A stretch of DNA of 64,000 nucleotides from Agrostemma githago (lineage: Eukaryota; Streptophyta; Magnoliopsida; Caryophyllales; Caryophyllaceae), in assembly GCA_958450325.1 (NCBI GenBank), contig OY288244.1, positions 37,633,424 to 37,697,423 of the forward strand, written 5' to 3'. Of the stretch, positions 21,025 to 31,522 are shown one piece after another. Positions within the stretch are counted from its first letter, which is position 1. Each line of letters begins with the position of its first letter. The notes beneath the pieces are model-generated. The model was not told the DNA's origin, ran no database searches, and worked only from the letters and a program-made list of their open reading frames with translations. Position numbers and translations under genes: made by a program.

Positions 21025-23286
21025 ATGGCTGGAGTATTGAACTTTGAAGACCCTACCTTCCTGGAACAACTAAAGAAGGCATTGGAGAACTTCCAACCCA
21101 AGAATTCTCGCTTCCAACCAAGGAGGGAACTGGTGGATAGGATCAAGGTAAACGAACTCCCTGAGTTTAATGGCGGTACTGATCCTGAAGCTTACTTGGA
21201 GTGGGAAAGAAACATAGAGAAGCTCTTTGACTTCAAGGATTTGGAGGACGAAGAGAGGTGCAAATACGCCATCCTAAAGCTAAGCAAAGGGGCTTCCCTT
21301 TGGTATGAAGGACTTAAGGTACAACGCACCAGAAGTGGGAAAGGTAAGATTACTTCTTGGGAGTCCTTAAAACGTAAGCTACGTAAGAGGTATGTTCCAA
21401 CTACGCACAAGTTGTCCTTATATAAAAAGATTGCTAACCTTGTACAAGGTAAAATGAGTGTTAGTGAATATATAGAGGAATTTGAGAACCTGGTTTTAAT
21501 GGGAGAAGTAGAGGAAAATGAAGAAATAAAAATGGCTAGGTTCTTACGTGGGTTAAATCGTAGTATAGCTAATACGGTTGATTTGTGTCCATATTCTGAT
21601 TTTGATACCTTATGTGGGTTGTGTCTAAAAATTGAGGCACAAGGAAAGGGAAGACATGAGGGTGAGTCTAGTAAGAGTCATGCTTGGTCACGAACAGATG
21701 ACAGCAATAGAGTCAATCCTACTAGTTCTAATCAACCCCTTATTGTTAAGACTAACCCAGCACCCCCACCTCAGTCTACACCCAAAACATCCACTGAAAC
21801 TAGTCTATCTAAAGTACGTTGTTTCAAATGTCAAGGGTTTGGTCACTTCAAAAACGCTTGTCCTAACAAAAGAGTTGTAACCTTAAGGGAAGTAATCACA
21901 GTTAGGGATGAGTTATGGGAGGAGGAACAACGTATAGGGGCTGTTTTTAATGTCAATGAGGGAGAGGAAGAAGAGGAAGAAGATATTGAGTCTTATGAAC
22001 CCCCAGCTTATGACACACTTCTAGTCCTTCGTACTCTACATACTAACCCAATTCAACAAGACACTGAACAAAGAGACCAACTGTTTCATACTAAGTGTCA
22101 AGTGAAAGATAAATGGTGTAGTCTAATCATCGATGGAGGTAGTTGTACCAACGTTGCCTCAACTGAAATGGTGGACAAACTAGGCCTAGCTACTACCAAT
22201 CACCCTAACCCTTATGCCTTACATTGGTTAAACAACGGGAACAAGGTAAGGGTCACTAAACAAGTGAGGGTTGGATTAACCATGGGTTCCTACGTTGATG
22301 AGGTTTTGTGTGATGTAATTCCTATGGATGCTTGTCACATACTATTAGGCCGTCCTTGGCAGTTTGATAGGGACGTAGTTCACCATGGAAGAAGGAATGA
22401 GTATGAGTTGAATGATAAAGGAAAGAAAATTATACTCAAACCCATGGCACCTCAAAGTGTTTGTAACATGTTAGCAAATAGAGTCGGAAAACCCAGCCTC
22501 TCAATGTTTGCTAGTAAAATTGTAGAAGTGCATACTTTAGACAAAGGAGAGTTGGATGCCACCAAAGAAGAACCCATCAAGATTAAAGGTGGCAGTAAAG
22601 GAACGCCATTTGAAGAGTGGCAAAGGGAACAAGGCGTTATTATCTCTAATGGAATGCCCTCCTATATGATGCCTAGGAAAGATCCTGAGATCTTAAGGTA
22701 TGTAGAAGGAAAGGGCGAAGACATGGTCTACGCGTTGTCTTGTAACAACACGCCTACAACCAGAGTTGGAATTGAGGATTGGAAGGACTACTACTCCATG
22801 GAGACTGAAGTACTGGCAAAACACAAGACTAACTCTTGTAGTACTTTTGATGACCTTATTTTGCAGGTGAGACTTCCTTCTAAAGGCAACCTCCTTTGCA
22901 CTCCAAGGCATTCTAATTCAGGATACAAAATGAGAGCAGCCTACAAAGGAGAGCACAACAAAAACAGAAGTACAAGGCCCTTCATAAGGGATGACTTGTC
23001 TTTGGCTAACGTAAGTATGAAGGAGTTCCCAAACCAAGGAAAGAGCAAATGGAAGTCCCAACCAGAAGTTCCTCACAAGGGTAACCACAGAACTTGCAAG
23101 TTGAAGCTACTGGATGAGTATGGAGTTCAAGCCACCTTCCTAATAGAAGGCCTTCTTCTATACCTTGATAAAGTTAACATTTCAGAATTGAGGACAATTC
23201 CTTGTCAAGGGGGAGGAGATGATCCGAATCAAGGAGCTACCAATCCAAGTAAGGAAGTTCTAAAGAGCTCAACTAAAGAATACTAG
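21025..23286 (+). CDS. gag: E9 Gag-protease polyprotein with vestigial pol tail (753 aa)
   Basis: The ATG at 21025 follows the PBS. Capsid region at about residues 40-200 (LPEFNGGTDPEAYLEWER, KGASLWYEGLK, LRKRYVPTTHKLSLYKKIA), CCHC knuckle at 266-279 (CFKCQGFGHFKNAC), acidic linker (EEEEEED), protease with D370 (IIDGGSCTNVAS) and LLGRPWQFD. Then comes a tail of about 230 residues with no RT, RNase H or integrase catalytic motif, in which short pieces align with pol linkers: IEDWKDYYSMETEVL with the segment before the integrase finger, RHSNSGYKMRAAYKG with its edge, and the end (DEYGVQATFL, ISELRTIPCQGGGDD) with the integrase C-terminus. The last 22 residues are encoded by the LTR. The frame is fully open, so particle protein could be made for itself and others. 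Confidence 0.9.
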   Translation: MAGVLNFEDPTFLEQLKKALENFQPKNSRFQPRRELVDRIKVNELPEFNGGTDPEAYLEWERNIEKLFDFKDLEDEERCKYAILKLSKGASLWYEGLKVQRTRSGKGKITSWESLKRKLRKRYVPTTHKLSLYKKIANLVQGKMSVSEYIEEFENLVLMGEVEENEEIKMARFLRGLNRSIANTVDLCPYSDFDTLCGLCLKIEAQGKGRHEGESSKSHAWSRTDDSNRVNPTSSNQPLIVKTNPAPPPQSTPKTSTETSLSKVRCFKCQGFGHFKNACPNKRVVTLREVITVRDELWEEEQRIGAVFNVNEGEEEEEEDIESYEPPAYDTLLVLRTLHTNPIQQDTEQRDQLFHTKCQVKDKWCSLIIDGGSCTNVASTEMVDKLGLATTNHPNPYALHWLNNGNKVRVTKQVRVGLTMGSYVDEVLCDVIPMDACHILLGRPWQFDRDVVHHGRRNEYELNDKGKKIILKPMAPQSVCNMLANRVGKPSLSMFASKIVEVHTLDKGELDATKEEPIKIKGGSKGTPFEEWQREQGVIISNGMPSYMMPRKDPEILRYVEGKGEDMVYALSCNNTPTTRVGIEDWKDYYSMETEVLAKHKTNSCSTFDDLILQVRLPSKGNLLCTPRHSNSGYKMRAAYKGEHNKNRSTRPFIRDDLSLANVSMKEFPNQGKSKWKSQPEVPHKGNHRTCKLKLLDEYGVQATFLIEGLLLYLDKVNISELRTIPCQGGGDDPNQGATNPSKEVLKSSTKEY

Positions 23287-24098
23287 CTCCTACTTAAGCT
23301 TAGGCCAGCTACATTAGCAATAATAAGAAGTCTTGGAGCTAGCTCGAGTTTTGAGCTGAATAAGGGAGCAACTAATCAAGGTAAAATGAAGACATTAACT
23401 TAGGGTCACAATCATTCAAGCATGGGTAATGGACTGAAGTTAAGAAGGGTTTAAAGGTGGTTGTGTTCTCTTGGTGTACACGGTCAAAAGGCTCTCTTGT
23501 TAGCCTTGTTTTTGGCTCCATGTTCACACCATTGCCGCGCCTCATTACTCCTACTCAAGCTTTGTTTTCATCTCCATGTTCACACAAGAAGACCACGGCT
23601 GATTACTCTTCATCAAGCTTTGGTTTTAACTCCTTGTTTACACTAGCTTTGTTTTTAACTCCAACCTTGTATTTAGCTCCTAGTTCACATTAGTCTTAGC
23701 TTTGTTATTGTCACCCTTGACCAACCGGTTTTAAGGGTCTTGTAGGCTATATATAGCCGGCCATTTGAAGGAATAAACATCATCCAATTTGCAAATTAAA
23801 ACCCAAGTAAAAGTTAAGCTTTGAAGCTTCCTTTTGTTTCGTCTTTGTAGTTTACAAGACAAGGTCTAGAGTGAGTCGCGTTACAAGCTCTAAACTCGCT
23901 ATTTCAATCGAGTGTTTGATCTAGCAAAGCGCTTTGTTGAAGTATAGGTCTACTTCACCTAGCATACTATCCTTTGGTTACGGTTTATTCATCCTCAAAC
24001 TATCTTTACCTTCTGTTTTGGTTACTTGTTTCACGTCCATTTCAGAATACTAATCATATCTCTCATTCTTGTTTCAAAGTTCATATCAACTCACATCA
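23220..24098 (+). repeat. E9 3' LTR
   Basis: 879 bp, no difference from the 5' LTR noticed. Preceded by the PPT AAGGGGGAGGAGA; its first 67 bases carry the end of the ORF. Confidence 0.94.
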
Positions 24099-24103
24099 GG
24101 ATG

Positions 24104-25241
24104 TGAGGTTGCTTGGATTTGAGACTCTAAAAGACTACTACAACAATGATGCTGACTTTGGTGAAACTTTCACCAAATGCAAGGAGGGAGCCTTTGATGA
24201 GTTTGTTTTGCAGGAAGGATTTCTTTTCAAAGGAAACCGCCTGTGTGTACCCAAGCATCCCATTAGAGAGCTACTGGTTAGAGAAGCTCATGGAGGAGGA
24301 TTAGCGGGTCATTTTGGCATTACAAGAACGTTGGAGGTCTTAAAGGAGCACTTCTTTTGGCCAAAGATGCAAGGGAGCGTCCAGAATGTGGTGAGCAAGT
24401 GTGTGACTTGCCAATTTGCCAAGAGTTCCTTCAAGCCTGGAGTTTACACGCCCTTGCCCACTCCTAGTAGACCATGGGAAGATGTATCCATGGATTTCAT
24501 TGTAGCCTTACCAAGAACCGCTAGAGGAAAAGATGCTATCATGGTGGTAGTAGATCAGTTTTCAAAGATGGCTCACTTCATTGCTTGCCACAAAACAGAT
24601 GATGCTAGCAATGTTGCTGACTTATACTTCAAGGAGGTAGTGCGTCTACATGGGAAACCCAAGTCCATAGTCTCTGATCGTGACTCAAAGTTCCTTAGTT
24701 ACTTTTGGAACACATTATGGAGGAAGGTGGGAACCAAGCTCTTATTTAGCACTTCTCATCATCCACAAACAGATGGACAAACTGAGGTTACCAATCGCAC
24801 CTTGGGAACGTTATTAAGGGGCCTTGTAAGTAAGACTCAAAAGGATTGGGATATCAAGCTTGCCCATGCTGAGTTTGCCTACAATCGCTCCCCCACTTAT
24901 GCTACTTCTCATTCCCCTTTTGAGGCTGTATATGGGATCAATCCTTACATGCCCTTGGACCTGATTCCGCTACCAAAAGATGAGTTAGTTCACAAGGATG
25001 CGGAGTCCAAACTAAAGGCTATGATCAAACTCCACGAGCAAATCCAAGAAAGAATCAAGGAGGTTAATGAAGCATACAAGAGAAAGTCCAACAAGAACAG
25101 GAAGCCAAGACTTTTTCAAGAGGGTGACTTAGTTTGGGTTCACTTGAGAAAGGAGAGGTTTCCAAGCAAAAGAAAGAATAAGTTGATGCCACGAGCTGAA
25201 GGACCTTACAAGATCATATCAAAGGTAAATGACAATGCTTA
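24104..25241 (+). CDS. pol: E8 polyprotein block 2: integrase
   Basis: Continues the E8 frame after E9 (the split codon is restored by removing E9 and one GGATG copy). It holds the integrase zinc finger with H764, H771, C801 and C804 (HGGGLAGH, CVTC), and the catalytic core with D832 (SMDFIVALP), D893 (VSDRDSKF) and E929 (QTEVTNRT). The last two are 36 positions apart, the expected DX35E. The start of the C-terminal domain follows (RLFQEGDLVWVHL, GPYKIISKVNDNAY). All catalytic residues are present. E10 cuts the frame at 25241. Role: insertion of the cDNA into chromosomal DNA. Confidence 0.9.
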
Positions 25242-26115
25242 TGATCCGAATCAAGGAGCTACCAATTCAAGTAAGGAAGTTCTAAAGAGCTCAACTATAG
25301 AATACTAGCTCGTACTTAAGCTTAGGCCAGCTGCATTAGCAATAATAAAAAGTCATCTTCAATAATGAAGTTAGTTCGAATTTGAGCTGAATAAAGGAGC
25401 AATTAATCAAGGTAAAGTGAAGACATTAACTTAGGGTCTCAATCATTCAAGCATGAGTAATGGACTGAAGTTAAGAAGGTCTTGGAGCTGGTTGTGTTCT
25501 CTTGGTGTGCACGGTCCAAAGGCTCTCTTGTTAGCCTTGTTTTTGGCTCCATGTTCACACCTTGCCGCGCCTCATTACTCCCACTCAAGCTTTGTTTTCA
25601 TCTCCTTGTTCACATAAGAAGACCACGGCTGATTACTCTTCACTTAGCATAGTTGTTAGCTCCAAGTTCACACCACTTTGTTATTAGCTCCAACTTTGTA
25701 ATTAGCTCCATGTTCACATAGTTTTAGCTTTGTTTTTGTCACCCTAAACCAACCGGTTTAAGGGCTCTTGTAGGCTATAAATAGCCGGTCATTTGAAGGA
25801 ATAAGCATCATCCAATTTGCATAACAAAAACTTGAGTAAAGCTGAGCTTTCTGTTTCGTCTTTGTAGTTTACAAGACAAAGTCTAGAGTGAGTCGCGTTA
25901 CAAGCTCTAAACTCGCTATTTCAATCGAGTGTTTGATCTAGCAAACCGCTTTGTTGAAGTATAGGTCTACTTCACCTAGCATACTATCCTTGGTTACGGT
26001 TTATCCTTCCTTAAAACTATCCTTTCTTTCTGTTTTGGTCACTCATTCACGTTCCATTTCAGAATACTAATCCATCTTTACATTCTTGTTTCAAAGTTCA
26101 TATCAACTCACATCA
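25242..26115 (+). repeat. E10 first LTR
   Basis: 874 bp, TGATCCGAATCAAGG to CTCACATCA; TATA variant GGCTATAAATAGCC at 25773-25786; PBS 26120-26131. Confidence 0.94.
25773..25786 (+). promoter_or_regulatory. TATA box of E10 first LTR
   Basis: GGCTATAAATAGCC: one base from the perfect palindrome, the closer match to a plant TATA consensus. Repeats at 28880-28893 and 31987-32000. Confidence 0.7.
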
Positions 26116-26156
26116 TTAGTGGTATCAGAGCTTTGGTCATCCATTTAGACGTAAGC

Positions 26157-28415
26157 ATGGCAGGAGTGTTGAACTTTGAAGATCCTACCTTCCTGGAACA
26201 ACTAAAGAAGGCATTGGAGAACTTCCAGCCCAAGAACTCTCGCTTCCAACCAAGGAGGGAACTGGTGGACAGAATCAAGGTAAATGAACTCCCTGAGTTT
26301 AATGGTGGTACTGATCCTGAAGTTTACTTGGAGTGGGAAAGAAACATAGAGAAGCTCTTTGACTTCAAGGATTTGGAGGACGAAGAGAGGTGCAAGTACG
26401 CCATTCTCAAGCTAAGCAAGGGAGCTTCCCTTTGGTATGAAGGGCTTAAGGTACAACGCACCAGAAGTGGGAAGGGTAAGATTACTTCTTGGGAGTCCTT
26501 AAAACGCAAACTACGTAAGAGGTATGTCCCAACTACACACAAGTTATCCTTATACAAAAAGATTGCTAACCTTGTGCAAGGCAAAATGAGTGTTAGTGAA
26601 TACATAGACGAGTTTGAGAACTTGGTTTTAATGGGAGAAGTAGAGGAAAATGAAGAAATAAAAATGGCTAGATTCTTACGTGGATTAAACCGTAGTATAG
26701 CCAATACAGTTGATTTGTGTCCTTATTCTGATTTTGATACATTGTGTGGGTTGTGTCTAAAAATTGAGGCGCAAGGGAAGGGAAGACATGAGGGTGAGTC
26801 TAGTAAGAGTCATACTTGGTCTCGGATGGATGATAGCAATAGAATCAATCCTACTAGTTCTAATCAACCCCTTATTGTTAAGACTAACCCAGCACCCCCA
26901 CCTCAGTCTACCCCCAAAACAACCACTGAAACTAGTCTATCTAAGGTACGTTGTTTCAAATGTCAAGGGTTTGGTCACTTCAAAAACGCTTGCCCTAACA
27001 AAAGAGTTGTGACCTTAAGGGAAGTAATCACAGTTAGGGATGAGTTATGGGAGGAGGAACAACGTATAGGGGCTGTTTTTAATGTCAATGAGGGAGAGGA
27101 AGAAGAGGAAGAAGATATTGAGGCTTATGAACCCCCGGCCTATGACACACTTCTAGTCCTTCGTACTCTACATACTAACCCCATTCAACATGACACTGAA
27201 CAAAGAGACCAACTATTCCATACTAAGTGTCAAGTTAAGGACAAGTGGTGTAGCTTAATCATTGATGGAGGTAGTTGTACCAACGTTGCCTCAACTGAAA
27301 TGGTAGACAAACTAGGTCTAGCTACTACTAATCACCCTAATCCTTATGCTTTACATTGGTTAAACAACGGGAACAAGGTAAGGGTCACGAAACAAGTAAG
27401 GGTTGGATTAACCATGGGTTCCTACACTGATGAGGTTCTGTGTGATGTAATTCCTATGGATGCTTGTCACATACTATTAGGCCGTCCTTGGCAGTTTGAT
27501 AGGGACGTCGTTCACCATGGGAGGAGGAATGAGTATGAATTGAATGATAAAGGGAAGAGAATTATACTCAAACCCATGGCACCTCAAAACGTGTGTAGCA
27601 TGTTGGCAAATAGAGTCGGAAAACCCAACCTCTCAATGTTTGCTAGTAAAATTGTAGAAATGCATACTTTAGACAAAGGAGAGTTGGATGCCACCAAAGA
27701 AGAGCCAATCAATATTGAAAGTGGCAGTGAAGGGACGCCATTTGAAGAGTGGCAAAAGGAACAAGGTGTTGTTAACTCTAATGGAACACCCTCCTATATG
27801 ATGCCTAGGAAAGATCCCGAGGTCTTAAGGTATGTAGAAGGTAAGGGCGAAGACATAGTTTACACGATGTCTTGTAACAACACGCATACAACCAGAATTG
27901 GAATTGAGAATTGGAAGGACTACTACTCCATGGAGACTGAAGTACTGGCCAAGCACAAGACTAACTCTTTTGATACTTTTGATAAGCTTATTTTGCAGGT
28001 AAGACTTCCTCCTAAAGGAAACCCCCTTTGCACTCCAAGGCATCCTAATCCAAGATACATAATGAGAACGGCCTACAAAGGAGAGTACAACAACAACAGA
28101 AGTGCAAGGCTCTTCATAAGAGATGACTTGTCTTTGGCTAACGTAAGTATGAAGGAGTTCCCAAACCAAGGAAAGAGCAAATGGAAGTCACAACCAGAAG
28201 TTCCGCACAAGGGTAACCACAGAACTTACAAGCTGAAGTTGGCGGATGAGTATGGAGTTCAAGCCACCTTCCTAATAGAAGATCTTCTCCTATACCTTGA
28301 TAAGGGCATTTCAGAATTGAGGACAATTCCTTGTCAAGGGGGAGGAGATGATCCGAATCAAGGAGCTACCAATTCAAGTAAGGAAGTTCTAAAGAGCTCA
28401 ACTATAGAATACTAG
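26157..28415 (+). CDS. gag: E10 unit 1 Gag-protease polyprotein (752 aa)
   Basis: G-type ORF like that of E9 (start MAGVLNFEDPTFLEQLKK), with capsid, one CCHC knuckle (CFKCQGFGHFKNAC), aspartic protease (LIIDGGSCTNVAS, LLGRPWQFD) and the vestigial pol tail. Compared with E9 it has scattered substitutions (for example TDPEVYLEWE for TDPEAYLEWE, NIESGSEG for KIKGGSKG) and lacks one residue near the C-terminus (LDKGISEL), yet the frame stays open to a stop in the LTR. That a noncatalytic tail stays open while its sequence drifts suggests selection or very recent spread. No RT or integrase motif is present, so reverse transcription must use enzymes made elsewhere (inference). Confidence 0.9.
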   Translation: MAGVLNFEDPTFLEQLKKALENFQPKNSRFQPRRELVDRIKVNELPEFNGGTDPEVYLEWERNIEKLFDFKDLEDEERCKYAILKLSKGASLWYEGLKVQRTRSGKGKITSWESLKRKLRKRYVPTTHKLSLYKKIANLVQGKMSVSEYIDEFENLVLMGEVEENEEIKMARFLRGLNRSIANTVDLCPYSDFDTLCGLCLKIEAQGKGRHEGESSKSHTWSRMDDSNRINPTSSNQPLIVKTNPAPPPQSTPKTTTETSLSKVRCFKCQGFGHFKNACPNKRVVTLREVITVRDELWEEEQRIGAVFNVNEGEEEEEEDIEAYEPPAYDTLLVLRTLHTNPIQHDTEQRDQLFHTKCQVKDKWCSLIIDGGSCTNVASTEMVDKLGLATTNHPNPYALHWLNNGNKVRVTKQVRVGLTMGSYTDEVLCDVIPMDACHILLGRPWQFDRDVVHHGRRNEYELNDKGKRIILKPMAPQNVCSMLANRVGKPNLSMFASKIVEMHTLDKGELDATKEEPINIESGSEGTPFEEWQKEQGVVNSNGTPSYMMPRKDPEVLRYVEGKGEDIVYTMSCNNTHTTRIGIENWKDYYSMETEVLAKHKTNSFDTFDKLILQVRLPPKGNPLCTPRHPNPRYIMRTAYKGEYNNNRSARLFIRDDLSLANVSMKEFPNQGKSKWKSQPEVPHKGNHRTYKLKLADEYGVQATFLIEDLLLYLDKGISELRTIPCQGGGDDPNQGATNSSKEVLKSSTIEY

Positions 28416-29222
28416 CTCGTACTTAAGCTTAGGCCAGCTGCATTAGCAATAATAAAAAGTCATCTTCAATAATGAAGTTAGTTCGAATTTGAGCTGAATA
28501 AAGGAGCAATTAATCAAGGTAAAGTGAAGACATTAACTTAGGGTCTCAATCATTCAAGCATGAGTAATGGACTGAAGTTAAGAAGGTCTTGGAGCTGGTT
28601 GTGTTCTCTTGGTGTGCACGGTCCAAAGGCTCTCTTGTTAGCCTTGTTTTTGGCTCCATGTTCACACCTTGCCGCGCCTCATTACTCCCACTCAAGCTTT
28701 GTTTTCATCTCCTTGTTCACATAAGAAGACCACGGCTGATTACTCTTCACTTAGCATAGTTGTTAGCTCCAAGTTCACACCACTTTGTTATTAGCTCCAA
28801 CTTTGTAATTAGCTCCATGTTCACATAGTTTTAGCTTTGTTTTTGTCACCCTAAACCAACCGGTTTAAGGGCTCTTGTAGGCTATAAATAGCCGGTCATT
28901 TGAAGGAATAAGCATCATCCAATTTGCATAACAAAAACTTGAGTAAAGCTGAGCTTTCTGTTTCGTCTTTGTAGTTTACAAGACAAAGTCTAGAGTGAGT
29001 CGCGTTACAAGCTCTAAACTCGCTATTTCAATCGAGTGTTTGATCTAGCAAACCGCTTTGTTGAAGTATAGGTCTACTTCACCTAGCATACTATCCTTGG
29101 TTACGGTTTATCCTTCCTTAAAACTATCCTTTCTTTCTGTTTTGGTCACTCATTCACGTTCCATTTCAGAATACTAATCCATCTTTACATTCTTGTTTCA
29201 AAGTTCATATCAACTCACATCA
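28349..29222 (+). repeat. E10 central, shared LTR
   Basis: 874 bp, with PPT on its left and PBS (29227-29238) on its right; no TSD at either side. Confidence 0.94.
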
Positions 29223-29263
29223 TTAGTGGTATCAGAGCTTTGGTCATCCATTTAGACGTAAGC

Positions 29264-31522
29264 ATGGCAGGAGTGTTGAACTTTGAAGATCCTACCTTCC
29301 TGGAACAACTAAAGAAGGCATTGGAGAACTTCCAGCCCAAGAACTCTCGCTTCCAACCAAGGAGGGAACTGGTGGACAGAATCAAGGTAAATGAACTCCC
29401 TGAGTTTAATGGTGGTACTGATCCTGAAGTTTACTTGGAGTGGGAAAGAAACATAGAGAAGCTCTTTGACTTCAAGGATTTGGAGGACGAAGAGAGGTGC
29501 AAGTACGCCATTCTCAAGCTAAGCAAGGGAGCTTCCCTTTGGTATGAAGGGCTTAAGGTACAACGCACCAGAAGTGGGAAGGGTAAGATTACTTCTTGGG
29601 AGTCCTTAAAACGCAAACTACGTAAGAGGTATGTCCCAACTACACACAAGTTATCCTTATACAAAAAGATTGCTAACCTTGTGCAAGGCAAAATGAGTGT
29701 TAGTGAATACATAGACGAGTTTGAGAACTTGGTTTTAATGGGAGAAGTAGAGGAAAATGAAGAAATAAAAATGGCTAGATTCTTACGTGGATTAAACCGT
29801 AGTATAGCCAATACAGTTGATTTGTGTCCTTATTCTGATTTTGATACATTGTGTGGGTTGTGTCTAAAAATTGAGGCGCAAGGGAAGGGAAGACATGAGG
29901 GTGAGTCTAGTAAGAGTCATACTTGGTCTCGGATGGATGATAGCAATAGAATCAATCCTACTAGTTCTAATCAACCCCTTATTGTTAAGACTAACCCAGC
30001 ACCCCCACCTCAGTCTACCCCCAAAACAACCACTGAAACTAGTCTATCTAAGGTACGTTGTTTCAAATGTCAAGGGTTTGGTCACTTCAAAAACGCTTGC
30101 CCTAACAAAAGAGTTGTGACCTTAAGGGAAGTAATCACAGTTAGGGATGAGTTATGGGAGGAGGAACAACGTATAGGGGCTGTTTTTAATGTCAATGAGG
30201 GAGAGGAAGAAGAGGAAGAAGATATTGAGGCTTATGAACCCCCGGCCTATGACACACTTCTAGTCCTTCGTACTCTACATACTAACCCCATTCAACATGA
30301 CACTGAACAAAGAGACCAACTATTCCATACTAAGTGTCAAGTTAAGGACAAGTGGTGTAGCTTAATCATTGATGGAGGTAGTTGTACCAACGTTGCCTCA
30401 ACTGAAATGGTAGACAAACTAGGTCTAGCTACTACTAATCACCCTAATCCTTATGCTTTACATTGGTTAAACAACGGGAACAAGGTAAGGGTCACGAAAC
30501 AAGTAAGGGTTGGATTAACCATGGGTTCCTACACTGATGAGGTTCTGTGTGATGTAATTCCTATGGATGCTTGTCACATACTATTAGGCCGTCCTTGGCA
30601 GTTTGATAGGGACGTCGTTCACCATGGGAGGAGGAATGAGTATGAATTGAATGATAAAGGGAAGAGAATTATACTCAAACCCATGGCACCTCAAAACGTG
30701 TGTAGCATGTTGGCAAATAGAGTCGGAAAACCCAACCTCTCAATGTTTGCTAGTAAAATTGTAGAAATGCATACTTTAGACAAAGGAGAGTTGGATGCCA
30801 CCAAAGAAGAGCCAATCAATATTGAAAGTGGCAGTGAAGGGACGCCATTTGAAGAGTGGCAAAAGGAACAAGGTGTTGTTAACTCTAATGGAACACCCTC
30901 CTATATGATGCCTAGGAAAGATCCCGAGGTCTTAAGGTATGTAGAAGGTAAGGGCGAAGACATAGTTTACACGATGTCTTGTAACAACACGCATACAACC
31001 AGAATTGGAATTGAGAATTGGAAGGACTACTACTCCATGGAGACTGAAGTACTGGCCAAGCACAAGACTAACTCTTTTGATACTTTTGATAAGCTTATTT
31101 TGCAGGTAAGACTTCCTCCTAAAGGAAACCCCCTTTGCACTCCAAGGCATCCTAATCCAAGATACATAATGAGAACGGCCTACAAAGGAGAGTACAACAA
31201 CAACAGAAGTGCAAGGCTCTTCATAAGAGATGACTTGTCTTTGGCTAACGTAAGTATGAAGGAGTTCCCAAACCAAGGAAAGAGCAAATGGAAGTCACAA
31301 CCAGAAGTTCCGCACAAGGGTAACCACAGAACTTACAAGCTGAAGTTGGCGGATGAGTATGGAGTTCAAGCCACCTTCCTAATAGAAGATCTTCTCCTAT
31401 ACCTTGATAAGGGCATTTCAGAATTGAGGACAATTCCTTGTCAAGGGGGAGGAGATGATCCGAATCAAGGAGCTACCAATTCAAGTAAGGAAGTTCTAAA
31501 GAGCTCAACTATAGAATACTAG
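29264..31522 (+). CDS. gag: E10 unit 2 Gag-protease polyprotein (752 aa)
   Basis: Exact protein copy of the unit 1 ORF, shifted by 3107 bp, with identical capsid, zinc knuckle, protease and vestigial pol tail, and its stop in the third LTR. It can be transcribed from the central LTR, while the first LTR could also read through both units. The identity means the duplication is more recent than any visible mutation in either copy, or arose in assembly. Confidence 0.9.
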   Translation: MAGVLNFEDPTFLEQLKKALENFQPKNSRFQPRRELVDRIKVNELPEFNGGTDPEVYLEWERNIEKLFDFKDLEDEERCKYAILKLSKGASLWYEGLKVQRTRSGKGKITSWESLKRKLRKRYVPTTHKLSLYKKIANLVQGKMSVSEYIDEFENLVLMGEVEENEEIKMARFLRGLNRSIANTVDLCPYSDFDTLCGLCLKIEAQGKGRHEGESSKSHTWSRMDDSNRINPTSSNQPLIVKTNPAPPPQSTPKTTTETSLSKVRCFKCQGFGHFKNACPNKRVVTLREVITVRDELWEEEQRIGAVFNVNEGEEEEEEDIEAYEPPAYDTLLVLRTLHTNPIQHDTEQRDQLFHTKCQVKDKWCSLIIDGGSCTNVASTEMVDKLGLATTNHPNPYALHWLNNGNKVRVTKQVRVGLTMGSYTDEVLCDVIPMDACHILLGRPWQFDRDVVHHGRRNEYELNDKGKRIILKPMAPQNVCSMLANRVGKPNLSMFASKIVEMHTLDKGELDATKEEPINIESGSEGTPFEEWQKEQGVVNSNGTPSYMMPRKDPEVLRYVEGKGEDIVYTMSCNNTHTTRIGIENWKDYYSMETEVLAKHKTNSFDTFDKLILQVRLPPKGNPLCTPRHPNPRYIMRTAYKGEYNNNRSARLFIRDDLSLANVSMKEFPNQGKSKWKSQPEVPHKGNHRTYKLKLADEYGVQATFLIEDLLLYLDKGISELRTIPCQGGGDDPNQGATNSSKEVLKSSTIEY

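Larger units (their letters stand above)
20105..24098 (+). mobile_element. E9: G-type element (Gag-protease with collapsed pol)
   Basis: 3994 bp with two 879-bp LTRs (20105-20983, 23220-24098) that look identical. TSD GGATG at 20100-20104 and 24099-24103, in E8 pol. PBS 20988-20999. One intact ORF (21025-23286) codes Gag, PR and a shortened pol tail. Structure resembles TR-GAG elements, non-autonomous plant elements that keep only Gag-side coding; here the protease is kept as well. The matching LTRs indicate a recent insertion. Confidence 0.93.
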
